Position numbers and translations under genes: made by a program
Source: Cryptomeria japonica
Lineage: Eukaryota; Streptophyta; Pinopsida; Cupressales; Cupressaceae
Assembly: GCF_030272615.1 (NCBI RefSeq)
Contig: NC_081414.1
Location: 822,549,896-822,613,895, forward strand
Length of the DNA: 64,000 nt
Reading direction: 5' to 3'
The notes under the pieces: model-generated
Seen by the model: the letters and a program-made list of their open reading frames with translations, nothing else
Databases searched by the model: none
What the model was told of the DNA's origin: nothing
Shown here: in pieces, positions 11,362 to 22,898 of the stretch
How the letters are laid out: each line of letters starts with the position of its first letter
Numbering within the stretch: the stretch's first letter is position 1

Positions 11362-12995
11362 TTGTTTGTTAACATACAAGTAACTTTGAGTCTTTGGAAA
11401 CAACCCATGATGGAAAGTTTGAAATGGCTTGCGCCTGGTTCTCTCACCTCTTCCCCTGCATGCCCCCCTACTAGTGATTTCCCCGATGGATCGATAAAGG
11501 AAGCTGGTCCCTCATGGGCATTAGTGGCCACTGGGGGCCCTCACCATGACGCTGAACGTTGTTCTGCTAGGGTTCCTTTTTCACATAGAGGGCCTATGAG
11601 AGGGTTTATCCCTATCTACTATGTCATTTTTGTTAATGTGAATAAGGAGTCTGAACAACAAATTGTGAACAATGTGAAGGTCTTCACAGAGCATAGTGTT
11701 ATCTTTAGATTCAAGGGTATCTAGCCAAGCCTCTTGGAGATGCACAAATAGATTTCCCAGCACTGGGATCCCCTCATTTTTGGTATAGTTCACATATTCC
11801 CTATGGCTAAATTTTTCTTTGTTGCTAAATTTGAGGATGCTAATGATAGAAGCCAAATCCTGTGTGAATTTTTTTTCTATGAGAAAGATAATATGCCATT
11901 ATTGGCCAAACCTTGGCTCTCTGATTTTAACCCCCTTTTAGAGATGTTCAACAAAATTCGGATATGGGTTAGGCTTCCTCACCTTCCTCTATACTTCTAG
12001 ATTGACTCTCTCTTTGAGTAAATTGTTGATGATATCAAGAGCTTCATTATGGTGGATAATCAATCCTATGGGCTTTATCATACTACATTTGCTCGCATTC
12101 TGGTTGAGCTAAATGTTTCTAAGGGTCTACCAATAGAAATTGTCATTAACTCCTCTTGTGGCAACTGGGTCCAGACCTTGGATTATGGAGGTATTTCTTT
12201 CCGATATCATAGATGTTTCAAAACTTGTAGCAGGGAATTATGGGATTGAGAAGAAAAATTCTTTGGCTTCATGGTGGTTAGGGGCCTCTCACCAGCAGTA
12301 TATAGATAGGAAATCTCCTAATGATGCTAGGGTTTCTACTTTGGCTAGATCGGATTCCTTAGTGACAATGAAAGATTCTTCGGTTGCCACTAAGGATGCT
12401 TCTATGATTCATGATGTTGTGATACCAAATGTTGTTGTCCCCTCTACTAAAAATCGATTCCCGCCTCTTACCCTATTGGTTTCTTCGTGTGTTGATACAA
12501 CTTTTGCCCCTCCTATTAATGACAATCATGTGTCTATGATAGTGGTATCTCTTACCTCTCTGACTACTTCACAAGTGTTGGCACAACTTCTTCTGGTTGT
12601 GTCTCTGCGCTCGCGATGATTGTTGATCCTTCTTCTGGCAAAAGATTGGTGATGAGCCCTTCAGATTGGTTTGTTGTGGAAACTAAAGTTGAAGATGGTT
12701 GGATTAATATTAAGGGAAAGCATTCAAAGACCTCCAAGCCCTCTTTTTATATGACTCTTCATTCCCACGAGGCCAAATTTTTAGGGCCTTTATAGTTGGT
12801 TGTTTGGGCTGGTTTTATTGGCCCTCTATTTGTTTGGGTTGCCTGTTGTCTTTTGGGGAAGTTCTTGTCTTTGTTCTTGATTGTTTTATCCAGTTGCGTT
12901 TTCAATGCTTTATCTTTCTTTTAATTTAATGTAAAGGGTTTTGAGGCCCCTTCAAAACCTATTGTCACTTAATCAAAAACTTTGGTCATTTCATT
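11362..12995 (+). pseudogene. DUF4283 ORF1-type retroposon
   Basis: A Pro/Ser-rich N-terminus (11420-11600) precedes a nearly full DUF4283 domain: FFFVAKFEDANDRSQIL near 11809-11860, then MPLLAKPWLSDFNP, IRIWVRLPHLPLYF, TTFARILVELNVSKGLPI and ISFRYHRCFKTC near 12190-12230. This domain is found in plant ORF1-like proteins and is thought to bind nucleic acid. A Ser/Thr-rich tail follows (12250-12620). Stops at about 11722, 11998 and 12018 plus frame changes inactivate it. No reverse transcriptase follows; the element appears to end near 12995 with 'ccccttcaaaacct' and an A-rich end, so it may be an ORF1-only, non-autonomous retroposon. Confidence 0.75.
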
Positions 12996-13190
12996 AAATT
13001 TGAATTATTGTTTAGAAAAGGAAGAGGTGTCATCGCACATAAGAGGGAATTAACTTTGTAACACAGGTATTTTAGAAGTCATTCATAATAAATTTGGTCA
13101 TTTCATTAAATCTAAATTATTGTTTAAAAAAGGAAGAGGTGTCATCACACATAAGATGGAATTAACTTTGTAACACAAGCATTTCAAAAG
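12981..13190 (+). repeat. 112-bp tandem duplication
   Basis: Two head-to-tail copies, starting at 12981 and 13093 with 'tttggtcatttcattaaat'. Both contain 'aggaagaggtgtcatc' and 'aattaactttgtaacaca'. A few substitutions separate them. It starts at the tail of the DUF4283 retroposon. Confidence 0.88.
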
Positions 13191-13200
13191 TAAAAGTAAA

Positions 13201-13225
13201 TAAGAAAGAAAGAAAGAAAGAAGGA
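13201..13225 (+). repeat. (AAAG)n microsatellite
   Basis: About five AAAG/GAAA units directly after the 112-bp duplication. Confidence 0.9.
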
Positions 13226-13516
13226 TTCTTTTATAGTCTCCAATGTCAGGTGGTTCATATATGGGTTATAGTAATATGAGACTACCTTGTATTCCTTGCA
13301 GGGGATACATAACTGTGTAGCAAATAAGACATACATACCTTACTACATAAGTAGTGGGACCAAAAGACAATACTTATGAAGAATTGACCCTTGTGGTGGG
13401 TACAATAGTGATTCTATGAAAAACACGATAGATCATTGTACGACAAGTTGTTTACAACCATAAAATCAGTTTTATCCTATGGTAGATGTGGAGGTCGGCA
13501 ACATGACATACACGGT
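13226..13516. other. Unassigned sequence
   Basis: No domain, repeat or regulatory site that I can support between the microsatellite and the next tandem duplication. Confidence 0.4.
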
Positions 13517-13680
13517 CAAATAAGTGAAATATTTGCCACAAGATTGCATGTCATATGCCCCACGGATGCATAGTCGCTTTTCCTAGAATAATAATATTCA
13601 AATAAGTGAAATATTCGCCACAAACTCTCATGTCATATGCCTCATGGATACATAACTGCTTTTACTCAAAATAATAATAT
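13517..13680 (+). repeat. 82-bp tandem duplication
   Basis: Copies begin at 13517 and 13599 with 'caaataagtgaaatatt'. Both contain 'catgtcatatgcc' and end in 'aataataatat'. Divergence is moderate, so the duplication is not recent. Confidence 0.88.
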
Positions 13681-14105
13681 ACTAGCATTTGCACCAAAAG
13701 GAGATGCAATGGTTAGCCGATAGTAAAATATATTTTCCATTTTATTTATTAAGCTTAATAATTGTATAGGTGGTATAGACCTGAAGTAAATAGAGTAATT
13801 TGAGTAAATATGTGAAATAGGGTTTTAAGAAACAATCCACAAGTTTGGAATTTTTGAAAATAGAAGTAGTTGCAAGGGGCAAATCTTGTAGCTTGAATAG
13901 CTAGTTGTTTATGTGAATGGTGAAGCCCTATCATCTTGTTGCAATGGTTTTATAATTTTTTTATTTTTGTTGCAATTACAAAGCTACATTAATTCTATCC
14001 TTATTAAAAAAATATTCCCTTAAATTTTAAATTAACTAAAAGCTACAAATAAAAGTTTTCCTCATTAAAAGTTACATAAATGAAGTATTACAAATTATTT
14101 TTTTA

Positions 14106-14520
14106 TTCTTTAAATTTTATTTAACATTACAATCTACATTAGCCAAATCAAAACAACAATGATAGTTGCTCTAATTTATTCGTATAAAATATTTTCCATC
14201 CTTTCAAATGTTTTCAATCCTAAAAACTACATTAATCAAATCAAAATTAAAAAGTAGAAGATATTTTTTTTCAAATTAAACTTAAATTTTATTGGGTACA
14301 CATATTAAAATTGATTAATCCTCTTTAAAAGTTGCAAAAATTTAATGTAAAGTATTTAAAAAATTAATTATTCTTTAAATTTTATTTTACATTACAATTT
14401 GCATTAGTCAAACACAAGTAAAAATTACCTAACTTATTCCTATAAAATCTTTTTTATCTCTTTAAATGTTTCCAAATCTTACATTAATCAAATAAAAATT
14501 AAAAATTGTAATTTTCAAAT
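14106..14520 (+). repeat. ~265-bp AT-rich imperfect tandem repeat
   Basis: Unit starts at 14106 and 14371 with 'ttctttaaattttatt'; each continues to 'acattacaat', 'cattagyca', 'ttattcstataaaat' and 'ttacattaatcaaat'. The second unit is partial. Related shorter pieces lie upstream from about 13980. Confidence 0.7.
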
Positions 14521-15340
14521 TTGCAACCTAAATTCTATGGTTTTTGATATTAAAAATGACATAAAGAACGGAATCATAAATACAATTTATAACTATGGTA
14601 AATGAAGATTAAAAAGTTCAGACTATGTGAAAATTTATACAAAAAAATATTAAAATAAATACAAGTGTGATAGAAGTTATCCTAAAATATCATCAAAAGA
14701 GTGGAGGTAAAAATAGTGTTCTTTCTTTGATAAAATGCAATCCTTGATAAAAATGTGAGTAAATTTACCAACAGAAATTGTAAAGTGTATTCAACGTGCA
14801 AGGGATGGTTTGTGTCTTCAAAACCTTAAAAAATTATAATAAACAAAAGTAAATCTTTATAAACTCTTTATAAATCATTTTACTTTTCTCTTGAAATGAA
14901 AAATTTAGAAAAAGGAAGAGTTTGCTAGGATTAGCATAATTCTTGTCTTGTCAATTTAGTGAAAATGAGCTATATTATAATTTTCAATATGCAAATTGAT
15001 CTTTTTGGAATTTAAAACTGTTCTTTACTGGAATTTAAAATTAAAGAAATGCAAATTTATTATTAAAAAAAAACACACATCAACACAACTTCCATACAGT
15101 AAGTCATCGTGATATTATATTTTATATGAACATATTTAAATATATAATTTTATAAGATATACATAATAATAAATACAATTATAATATAGAATTTGTATAA
15201 ATTAAAATATAATAAAATAATTTAATATTTTGTATAAAAAGGTTTCTTTAAAAAAAGTCTTTCTAGGATAGTATTTTCAATATTAAAATAATATTTTATA
15301 ATAGAAAGTACAAGTGAATCTGCTCGCGTCTGTCATTTGT
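14521..15340. other. AT-rich stretch, no gene seen
   Basis: Very AT-rich with no coding signal. Composition changes sharply near 15320 to a CpG-containing segment. Confidence 0.5.
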
Positions 15341-15485
15341 GGAGGAATTGCACGGTTAAAAAATGACAGAGCGATGAATGGACAAAAGCCGCGTAACAAT
15401 TGACATTGATGTGACTGGGAGCAGATGCAAGATTGGATAAAAGCGGAGAAGATATTACTGTGGGCAGAGTAATAATTGGAAACCC

Positions 15486-15680
15486 TTGCAAAGACAAACC
15501 GCGAGAAAGATTTTAAATAAAATAAAAAAGCAACTAAATTCAGAGGAAAACAAGCAAATTGCTGGTTGGTTGGGTCAGATATGCCTTTCCTTCTTATTTG
15601 TGTTTTTGACTGTCACAGTCTATGTTCTCGTTGTAATCGATGCCATCACTAAATCTAATGGTGTTCACAAGAAGGCATAA
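15486..15680 (+). other. Weak ORF with one membrane-like segment
   Basis: The open frame encodes a basic stretch (ARKILNKIKKQL) followed by a ~25-residue hydrophobic segment (LSFLFVFLTVTVYVLVVI) and a short polar tail. There is no ATG in frame: it opens at TTG after a stop at 15438, so as written it is not a normal start. The surrounding 15320-15760 is richer in G+C and CpG than its neighbours, as in a genic or young insert. It might be an exon or chance. I do not recognise it. Confidence 0.15.
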
Positions 15681-16249
15681 ATTTGCTGCTTTGGCTCGTT
15701 CGCTTGGTGGCTCGTTTGCAGCAGCAGGTTTGTGTTTCTGTTATGTGGGTACCTATTGCAAGAAAAAAAACTTGAAATGTTTCACTATATTTTATTACCA
15801 TTCCAAGCTTCATAAGGGGCGACTTCTAGGATATATGAGGAATGAAATTCTAGATATAATCAAAATAGTTAGAGCCCTCTATCTAGTCTTTTGGTGTCAT
15901 AGATCTATCATAACACATACAATTAGTCATTTCCTTCAAGGATATGTTCTTATAATAAGTTGAACCATTCTACCAAATATCTTGTATATAATTGTATCTT
16001 TGATTAACAAAACAGCTCAAAATGATGATCAATAACCATCATAAGCAATGCATAATACCTTGATGGCTTTCCTTGATCATTTCCCCATAAATGATTTGAA
16101 GCCTTAAATTCAAACAACTACGAATTTCACTAAATAAAATACATCAATGCATACATGGAGAAGTTATCAATAAAAGATCAAGATGTATTTGGCCCTGTTG
16201 TATGGAGAATGTAAAAAAGAACTAGACATATCATTATGAATCAACTATA
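15681..16249. other. Unassigned sequence
   Basis: An overlapping open frame at 15640-15963 shows no motif. No repeat or RNA gene is apparent. Confidence 0.4.
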
Positions 16250-17120
16250 AAATATGAGCAACCCTTTATTCTTTAACTTTATCAATCATCTCTTTGAGAT
16301 CTTTACTAAGGATGTAACCCTGAGAAACACCATTAAATTGACTAAAACGTAAGCTAATAACCATGCCCTCTTGATCAAGTAGTTACAAGTAAGAATGGTT
16401 CAAATGCCTAAACTAATCATGCCCCAACTTACTCACCTCATCAAAATGAGTGAGAAGTATAGTTTAAGGATAATCAAGAGAAAAGTTAAAAAACATATAA
16501 CTAAGGATATCGATCTGCTTCCCCAATTACCACCATAAAACTATTATGCATCTCACAAGTAACTATTTCATCAAGAGTGAACTAAACCCATTTACCCAAA
16601 CTTGTGTGAGTGATTTAGAAGACTAATAAGATATTAGTTGATAACGAGGGAAAAAAAAGAACATCATGAAATATTCCATCACCCATGTTAATACAGTCTA
16701 TACACATAGATTTATTAGAGTAAATTAATCACCCATTAAATTGTGTCGCATGAGACAAGGGTCTAAAGATATATAGTCATCTCAAAAAGGGGCCATGTGG
16801 TACAAAGCACTAAAGTCAAGCATCTAAGTGGAAGTTCCAGTTGTGGGAATTACAAGGGTCTTTCCATTTTATTTTCCCTTTTTATGTTTCTTTAGTTTTA
16901 AAGAGAGCTCCCCATTTGATGAATTTATTTTATTGAATTAGGAACACAAATTTTCTTCTTTTCAATAATATTTGTTGGGTGATCAATTCATTTCTTCAAA
17001 ATAGTCCTTATCGTAACCAAGTCTCTTAAGATATTTGACCTTATCTTTGCTAAAGTTGTCACCTTTTGAAGAAGAGGTTTGGAACTAGTGCGTCTACTAT
17101 ACTTTTTCTCCATCTTATCC
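16250..17120 (-). pseudogene. copia protease-integrase relic
   Basis: Reading down from 17120, gag-type basic sequence leads to a decayed protease segment near 16860-16770 (HMAP-like 'PHGPF'). Then come the pre-integrase blocks: NILL.YQITHTSLGKWV near 16640-16570, TCEMHNSFMVVIGEADRYP near 16560-16500, a GH.NYRS-like 'FRHLNHSYL' near 16410-16380, and NGVSQGYILSKD..EMIDK near 16340-16270, matching the zinc-binding part of copia integrase. Stops are frequent. No reverse transcriptase follows at lower coordinates. The sequence differs from the two Sireviruses here and so belongs to another copia lineage. Confidence 0.65.
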
Positions 17121-19054
17121 TTGTTTTTATATTCCAAATTATTCTTTTACACATCTTTTTTTTTCATGTCTTGGATTGCTTTAACAAGACATGTAATTTT
17201 TGTTGTTGCAAATAGAAACTTTATCAAACTAGTTAGCTATTAACCTATATAGAGAGAGTATTATTCACATTTCTTAGGTTTACTAGGTAATTTAGAGTTT
17301 TGTTTCACTTCATGTGGTTGAGACATGTGTACTCACATAGTGAGACACCTCTTCCATGTATATTTAAAACTTTCTTGAGCACACTTGTCAACTACACCAA
17401 AGTGTTACACTTTTGTAAGGATAGTTAGTTTTTGTGTCCTTTAATAGTTAGTATTTTATGCTTGCATATTGCAATCATAAAAAAATAATTATTAAATTAA
17501 TAAAAGTTAGTCCATGTTACATTTAATAGATATCATTTTATCCTAATCAACACCATATGGTTTTGACATCTATTATGGTCACATAAATGAATATAAAGTT
17601 ATATTAACATTATAATTATACTACCACTACCATAAATAAATACCATGTAATGCATTCCATTAGTTAACTAACAATTAACACTTGTCTATTAACTAGGCCT
17701 ATTTTGAAAATTTTATCCCTAAAAGTGAGGAAGTTATATTTTTCTCCTAGAATATACATTAAGCCATTCATCATTATTCATTTGATGATACAAAATTTAT
17801 TAAATAAGTTAATTTATACCCCATATTTTATATAATGTAAAGGCATGCATGCAGTTTGACCACAAGTATGACATCATACTATATTGACCACAAGCTATTA
17901 CAACCCTTGATCTAAAAAATCACATTATTGTCTATTAAGTTTAGGACTTATTCTCTAAAAAATGCATTGATATAATTTATCTCATAGAATTGTGGAATAA
18001 TAAGTTTTGAATCCTTGTTAATCAGATGATGTAAATTTGTTCCTAATTCAAGTTGATAATTCACCAGAATACATTGATCTTTAATAATATGCATCATAAC
18101 AGTTTTTTCATATAAATTATGTAATATTTTATAACATATCAATAATTCACCAAGTAAATTGTTTTATTTTTTAAATAAATTATTTTACTTTTATGTATTT
18201 ATTTTTTATTTGCCAATAAAAATAACATTGTTGGACAAAGTACATATACTCACAACAAGAACTAATTTTTCCTATAAAATAAACTATAGATTCACCAAAA
18301 AAATTAATATACTAGATTAGGATCTCTAAAGAATTTATATAAATTTTTAGGAACTTTTTACAAGTAAAAAAGCATATTAGATTTTCATCTTACATCTAAA
18401 AATGTTTTTCGTGTTTAATCTAAATTGAAGTGGTATATCTAGTAAAAACCTTTTACATTTATATGTATATTAATTTAGATATCTATTTTCCTTTATACAT
18501 CCTACAAGGTATTGCATGTTACTAGCTTATTTGTAAGATAATTTTACCAACCCTCACTTTAGTCTAGAAATTAAATCTTTGCCAATCCAAATCTAACAAT
18601 AGCCATAGGCTTTGGGCTAGATCAAGTCAGGATCCAAACTCAATAGTTTGATAACTTGTAGATCGATCTAAATATGCTTTTGAGTAAGAATTTTCATTAT
18701 ATTAAAGCTATTTTGGTGAAAAGATATTCTTAACATATAACACCAACACTTTTTATCTTTAAAATCCTAGGAATGTTTTTCTTGTAGTACTCTTTTTTTA
18801 AGAACCTTCACAAACATCTCAAAGGAAAACATATAAAAGATTATTAGGAGGATCTTTAGTGCACCAACATTAAAGAAAATAATTGATTTATTTAAGACAA
18901 TAAATGAATTTGTAACATAATGTCTCTTGGACTATTATTCTACTTGTGGTTTTACTAGTGGAAGACTTATTTTATTTCTAAATACTAATTTCAAGAAGAA
19001 TAATTATTTTTTAAATGTTATTTACATAAAGTCATGTCTTAGTTGCATTTAATT
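17121..19054. other. AT-rich stretch, no gene seen
   Basis: Long low-complexity AT-rich DNA. No LTR end, coding domain or tandem array that I can support. The right edge (19055-19069) is one half of the SINE target duplication. Confidence 0.5.
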
Positions 19055-19069
19055 GGTATACTTTGTATA

Positions 19070-19202
19070 AAAAATTTTTAATAGGTAATGGGTCGAAGCC
19101 GATATTTTGTACATACCCTACCCCCTTTGTGGAATTTGAACTTGTGACCTCTATTGAACAAGAGCACAAGTTCTCCACCACTAGGCCAACTCAAGTTGTA
19201 CG
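19070..19202 (-). mobile_element. tRNA-derived SINE, split by Sirevirus
   Basis: On the minus strand it carries a perfect RNA polymerase III A box TGGCCTAGTGG (19178-19188) and, 36 bp on, a degenerate B box AGTTCAAATTCC (19131-19142), the head of a tRNA-derived SINE. The tail lies near 19070. The target duplication GGTATACTTTGTATA (19055-19069) has its partner GGTTTACTTTGTATA at 28093-28107, on the far side of the Sirevirus. Thus the SINE was present first and the copia element landed at its head. It is transcribed, if at all, from its own internal promoter and would rely on LINE machinery to move. Confidence 0.75.
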
Positions 19203-20635
19203 TGATGAATAATGATGAACTACTAGGGTCCTAGCCAATATTGAGAGGGTGTGGGGGGGGTGAATCAATATAGACAAAAACTTGCTTCAATATTTTGATA
19301 TTCTCTGAACAAAGATAACCGGTTATCTATATCACTGTACTTAACCATAGCAATAATGGTTAACAGAAATACTTCAAACAACTAAACCGGTAAAACAAAG
19401 GTACTTCAAATAGCATCCAGCACTTCTCAAATGTAGATAGCTATTTTACCAGTTTGATCATGCATGAGTTGCATTAGTAATATCACAACCATTATCTTTG
19501 CATGCATATTCAACTGAACAAAAACTACTCAATCATCACATAAAAAATACACAGCCCATGACACACATATTTTTCATGTGGGAACCCAAATGGGAAAAAC
19601 CACGGTGGGGATGAATACCCACAAGCTTCTTTTTGAACTCTTTTGAAGTCTGCTCTATTAGGAGCCTAGTCTGGTTAAAGACTTTACAATAAGGTTTTGT
19701 TAGGAACCAATCCTATTAGGGATAACCCGGTTAAGGGATGGCTATAAACCCTGTTAAAGGTTACCTCAGTAGAGGATTTAAAAAACTTAATGAACTTGAG
19801 CCACCTAATTAGAGGATTTACAACAAAGCCTGTTAAAGCTACCCAGTCAAGGGATTTGCCTTCTGTTGAAATGGTTAGAAGACAACAGGTAAGACTCCTA
19901 TTTGATAACAATACTCCTTGCTAAGGAAGATCCTTTTCAATTCCCCTCTTCTACAATCACACTCTGCAGATTCTTCACTCTGGTTTGGCAAGTATCAAGT
20001 CCCTAACACATAGACATAAACACAACTTTTTCCAACATAAACAATAGCAAACATCATTGACCTTATAGACAACAATTAGGTCGGTAGCATAAACCATAAA
20101 CCCTAAACATTTAGGTTTTTAGTTACAAGCAGTCCAATCCTGACCGTTAAGATGCATTGCATAGAATAAAACAATCTGAGAAAGATCTCAAGTTATTCTG
20201 CATCATCCAATCTTCACTACAACTAGAAAATAGTAACCCATCATGCGTTCTTCACATACCTCTAAGAAAAATGCACATTCCCGAGGTAGACATTCAATGC
20301 ATTTGATCTTCACCGGAAGATCCTCAAAGAAATCCTTCACGTGCACATAGCTGATGTGGAATCTTGATCCTTATCCTTGTTCTTAACTAACTCATCACAA
20401 ATCATCATCGGTTGCACCGCACAAGCCAAACCAAAAACCCTATGGCTGAACTTAGACTATCAATCGGTAGTCAAACTATGAACCTCGACACCAGTTCACT
20501 CCATCTCGGTTGACTATAGCCACTTCCAGTCTTCATACCGATTCATACCAGTTCACCTGCTTGAGTACCATATACCTGTTCACTTATTGACATCAATGGA
20601 AACATGTATTATCACTGCTTCATCATATGCCAACA
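19203..20635 (-). repeat. Element A 3' LTR (left copy)
   Basis: 1433 bp, TG...CA. Contains the G-run motif 'ttgagaggg..gggggggtgaatcaa' (19240-19270), a 'gggaaaaaccacggtgggg' phrase near 19592 and an A-rich region. For the minus-strand element this is the downstream LTR; its U3 side touches the PPT at 20636. Confidence 0.93.
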
Positions 20636-20842
20636 ATCGCCCCCTTTGGCATTGATGACAATACTCAATGAATCATTGCTCAGTAAAATGTATACACCGG
20701 TTGATACTATACCTATGCAACTTAAAAGATCGCCATCACCTGGACTGATCAGTGTGTATATGCTCAACATCTGCTCTCCAAATAATATATCTTCTCCCCT
20801 ATACATTATCAGATATCTTCTCCCCCTTTGACATCAATGCCA
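20636..20842 (-). promoter_or_regulatory. Element A polypurine tracts
   Basis: The complement of 20636-20662 reads as GCCAAAGGGGGCGAT next to the LTR, the primer for plus-strand DNA synthesis. A second tract, complement of 20818-20842 (GTCAAAGGGGGAGAAG), repeats it about 180 bp inward. Repeated PPT-like tracts upstream of the 3' LTR are known in Sireviruses. Confidence 0.8.
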
Positions 20843-20989
20843 AAGTGGAGGCACAAGCTTCCAAGCTCCACCATGCTGCCCCCCTGTGGAGTAGAATCCT
20901 TCAACACATCAATCCTATAAGATCTGACATCGTAGTACCTGACTGATGTGGAGCACACAACTTTAGTTTACTTCATGAAGGGGCAGAAC

Positions 20990-21375
20990 CCCTAATTCAC
21001 CTCTCAAATAGGTAAATGTAGTCTTTGGTAAGGGCTTAGTGAACATGTCTGCTAGTTGCTCCTTATTAGAAACATGTTCTAATACAACCTCTTTATTCTA
21101 AACCTTTTCTCTCAAGAAATGATACTTGAGCTCAATATGCTTGGTCCTACCATGCAATACCAGATTTTTGGAAATGTTCATTGCACTAGTATTATCATAG
21201 AAAATACTCACCAGTTTAGATATAGTCACTTTGAAGCCATCCAGTACATGCTTCATCCAGACTCCCTAAAAGTAGTTAATAAATGCTACCACATACTCTG
21301 CTTCAGCCGTAGACTGGGAAATACAACTCTGCTTCTTACTCATCCACAAGACTAGTCTTCCACCAAGGAAGAACC
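20990..21375 (-). pseudogene. Element A RNase H, C-terminal part
   Basis: Minus-strand translation gives FFLGGRLVLWMSKKQ, then SQSTAEAEYV near 21310-21280, VWMKHVLDGF, a NTSAMNISKNLVLHGRTKHI block near 21170 and LKYHFLREKV near 21120, all standard for copia RNase H. It is separated from the N-terminal part (ending at 22899) by the insertion at 21376-22892. RNase H would remove the RNA template during reverse transcription. Confidence 0.85.
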
Positions 21376-22892
21376 TGGTGTAGGAGCACCCATGGCATAA
21401 GGAAAATATATGGTCAAATTCATCATTTGAAATATAATTTATATTTGAAGGTCATTTATAATGTATTTGAATCCATTAGGAATGATTTGTAAGACTTGGA
21501 AGCCTAAAAATGCAAGCAAGTCCTAATTATGTCCTAGTTGTCCATATAGGCCCTTATAGGTCAAGATGGTCAAAATTGTATAAAAGGCCATGAGAAGGAT
21601 ATCAAGTATGTAAAAGGTATTAAATAGATTATTTGGACATGTTTATGAGGTTTTTACAATTTGGAGAGTCATTAGGAAAAAGTGTCAAAGTTGCAAGAAA
21701 ATTGCAAAAGTGCAACATTTGCAAAAATGTAAAAGTGCAAACATTGCACATAAAGTTGTAAAAGGGAAGATGAAGGGTCATAAAGGTAGTTGAATGGTTT
21801 ATAACTACCAAAGAGTCTATAAATATGTTGTATTGGTCGAACCAAATCATTATTGGAAGAATAGAGAAGAAAGGAGAACATTTTGAATACATTTTGGTGC
21901 ATTCTACTATTGTTATTTTGGTTGGCTTTTCAGTTTTTGTGTTGGTTCCAGGCCTTGTATGACCATGTATGGCCTGGAAACCTTTGTATATATATAATTT
22001 ATAGTTATATATGTCAATTACCTTTCTTTTCCTTTTTTTTTGGAGTTATTATGTTTAGAAATGAAGAAGATATGGAAGTTTTGGTAAAAGTTGTTAATTG
22101 CAGATTTGATACTTCCTGAGAACAGTCACATTGCAGCGTATGGTATGAACTCATATGATATTATTAAGACCTCTAAATAGACTTATTGGAAAGATATGTG
22201 AATCATATTTCTTTTCCCTTTGGTTTGAGGCTTTTTTGTTCATATTTGTGGAAGTTATGAAGATTTTGGTGAAAACTGATTTTAAACTGTCTTAAATGGA
22301 GTTGTTGGAAAGGGTTTGTACTTATCTTGTGATTTCACCATTGGAAAAATTAATGACTTGAATATTATGAAAGTAGATTCAGAGGGATTTCATTTTAGTA
22401 TGGTATTGTTTTAGTTTGGTTAAGTATTTGTTTTGAAATATGATGCCCTAGCAGGCAGCAAGCATACATTTTCCAGATTTATGACAGTCAAAATTGGTCT
22501 CGGTGCAGAGATGATAACTTTTTATTGCACTGTTGGATCGTTCTCAATTTTGGATATGGTTTTATAAACCTAGTTTTATACAGCCTCACTGAAGAGATCT
22601 TCCAAATATTTTCAATTTTTAAAGTTATTAATAACTAAGTACGGGTATATCAAATTGTCATTAACCGGGACAGCATAATGCATTGTTTTGGTCTTGATTA
22701 ATGTTCAAAGGGTTGTAAAATGATATGATGGATTTGATATTGTATTGGTTGGTTGATATTAATATTTTTTTGGACTATAGAATAATTATTATGATCAGAT
22801 TATGCCTCTAATACAAGTGAAGATGTTGTGTTGAGATTGAACCTCCATGTTGATTTGGGGTTCTTGAAGGGTTTTTCATGTTGCTCTGCATT
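21376..22892. mobile_element. 1.5 kb insertion in RNase H, candidate solo LTR
   Basis: Flanked by AGAACC at 21370-21375 and 22893-22898; removing one copy plus the insert restores the copia GG-FFLGG frame. The insert begins TGGTGTAGGAGCA and ends TGCTCTGCATT-like, an imperfect inverted repeat. It holds a TATA box TATAAATA at 21818-21825 followed by a transcribed-looking region with CT-rich and T-rich runs near 22020, but no coding domain. Size, TATA and ends fit a solo LTR; the 5-6 bp duplication agrees. A non-autonomous DNA element with short inverted ends is the alternative. Confidence 0.6.
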
Positions 22893-22898
22893 AGAACC

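Noticed and set aside
19130-19190. Functional tRNA gene
   Set aside because: A and B boxes are present but there is no acceptor stem or cloverleaf, and a retroposon-type duplication flanks it; SINE fits better.
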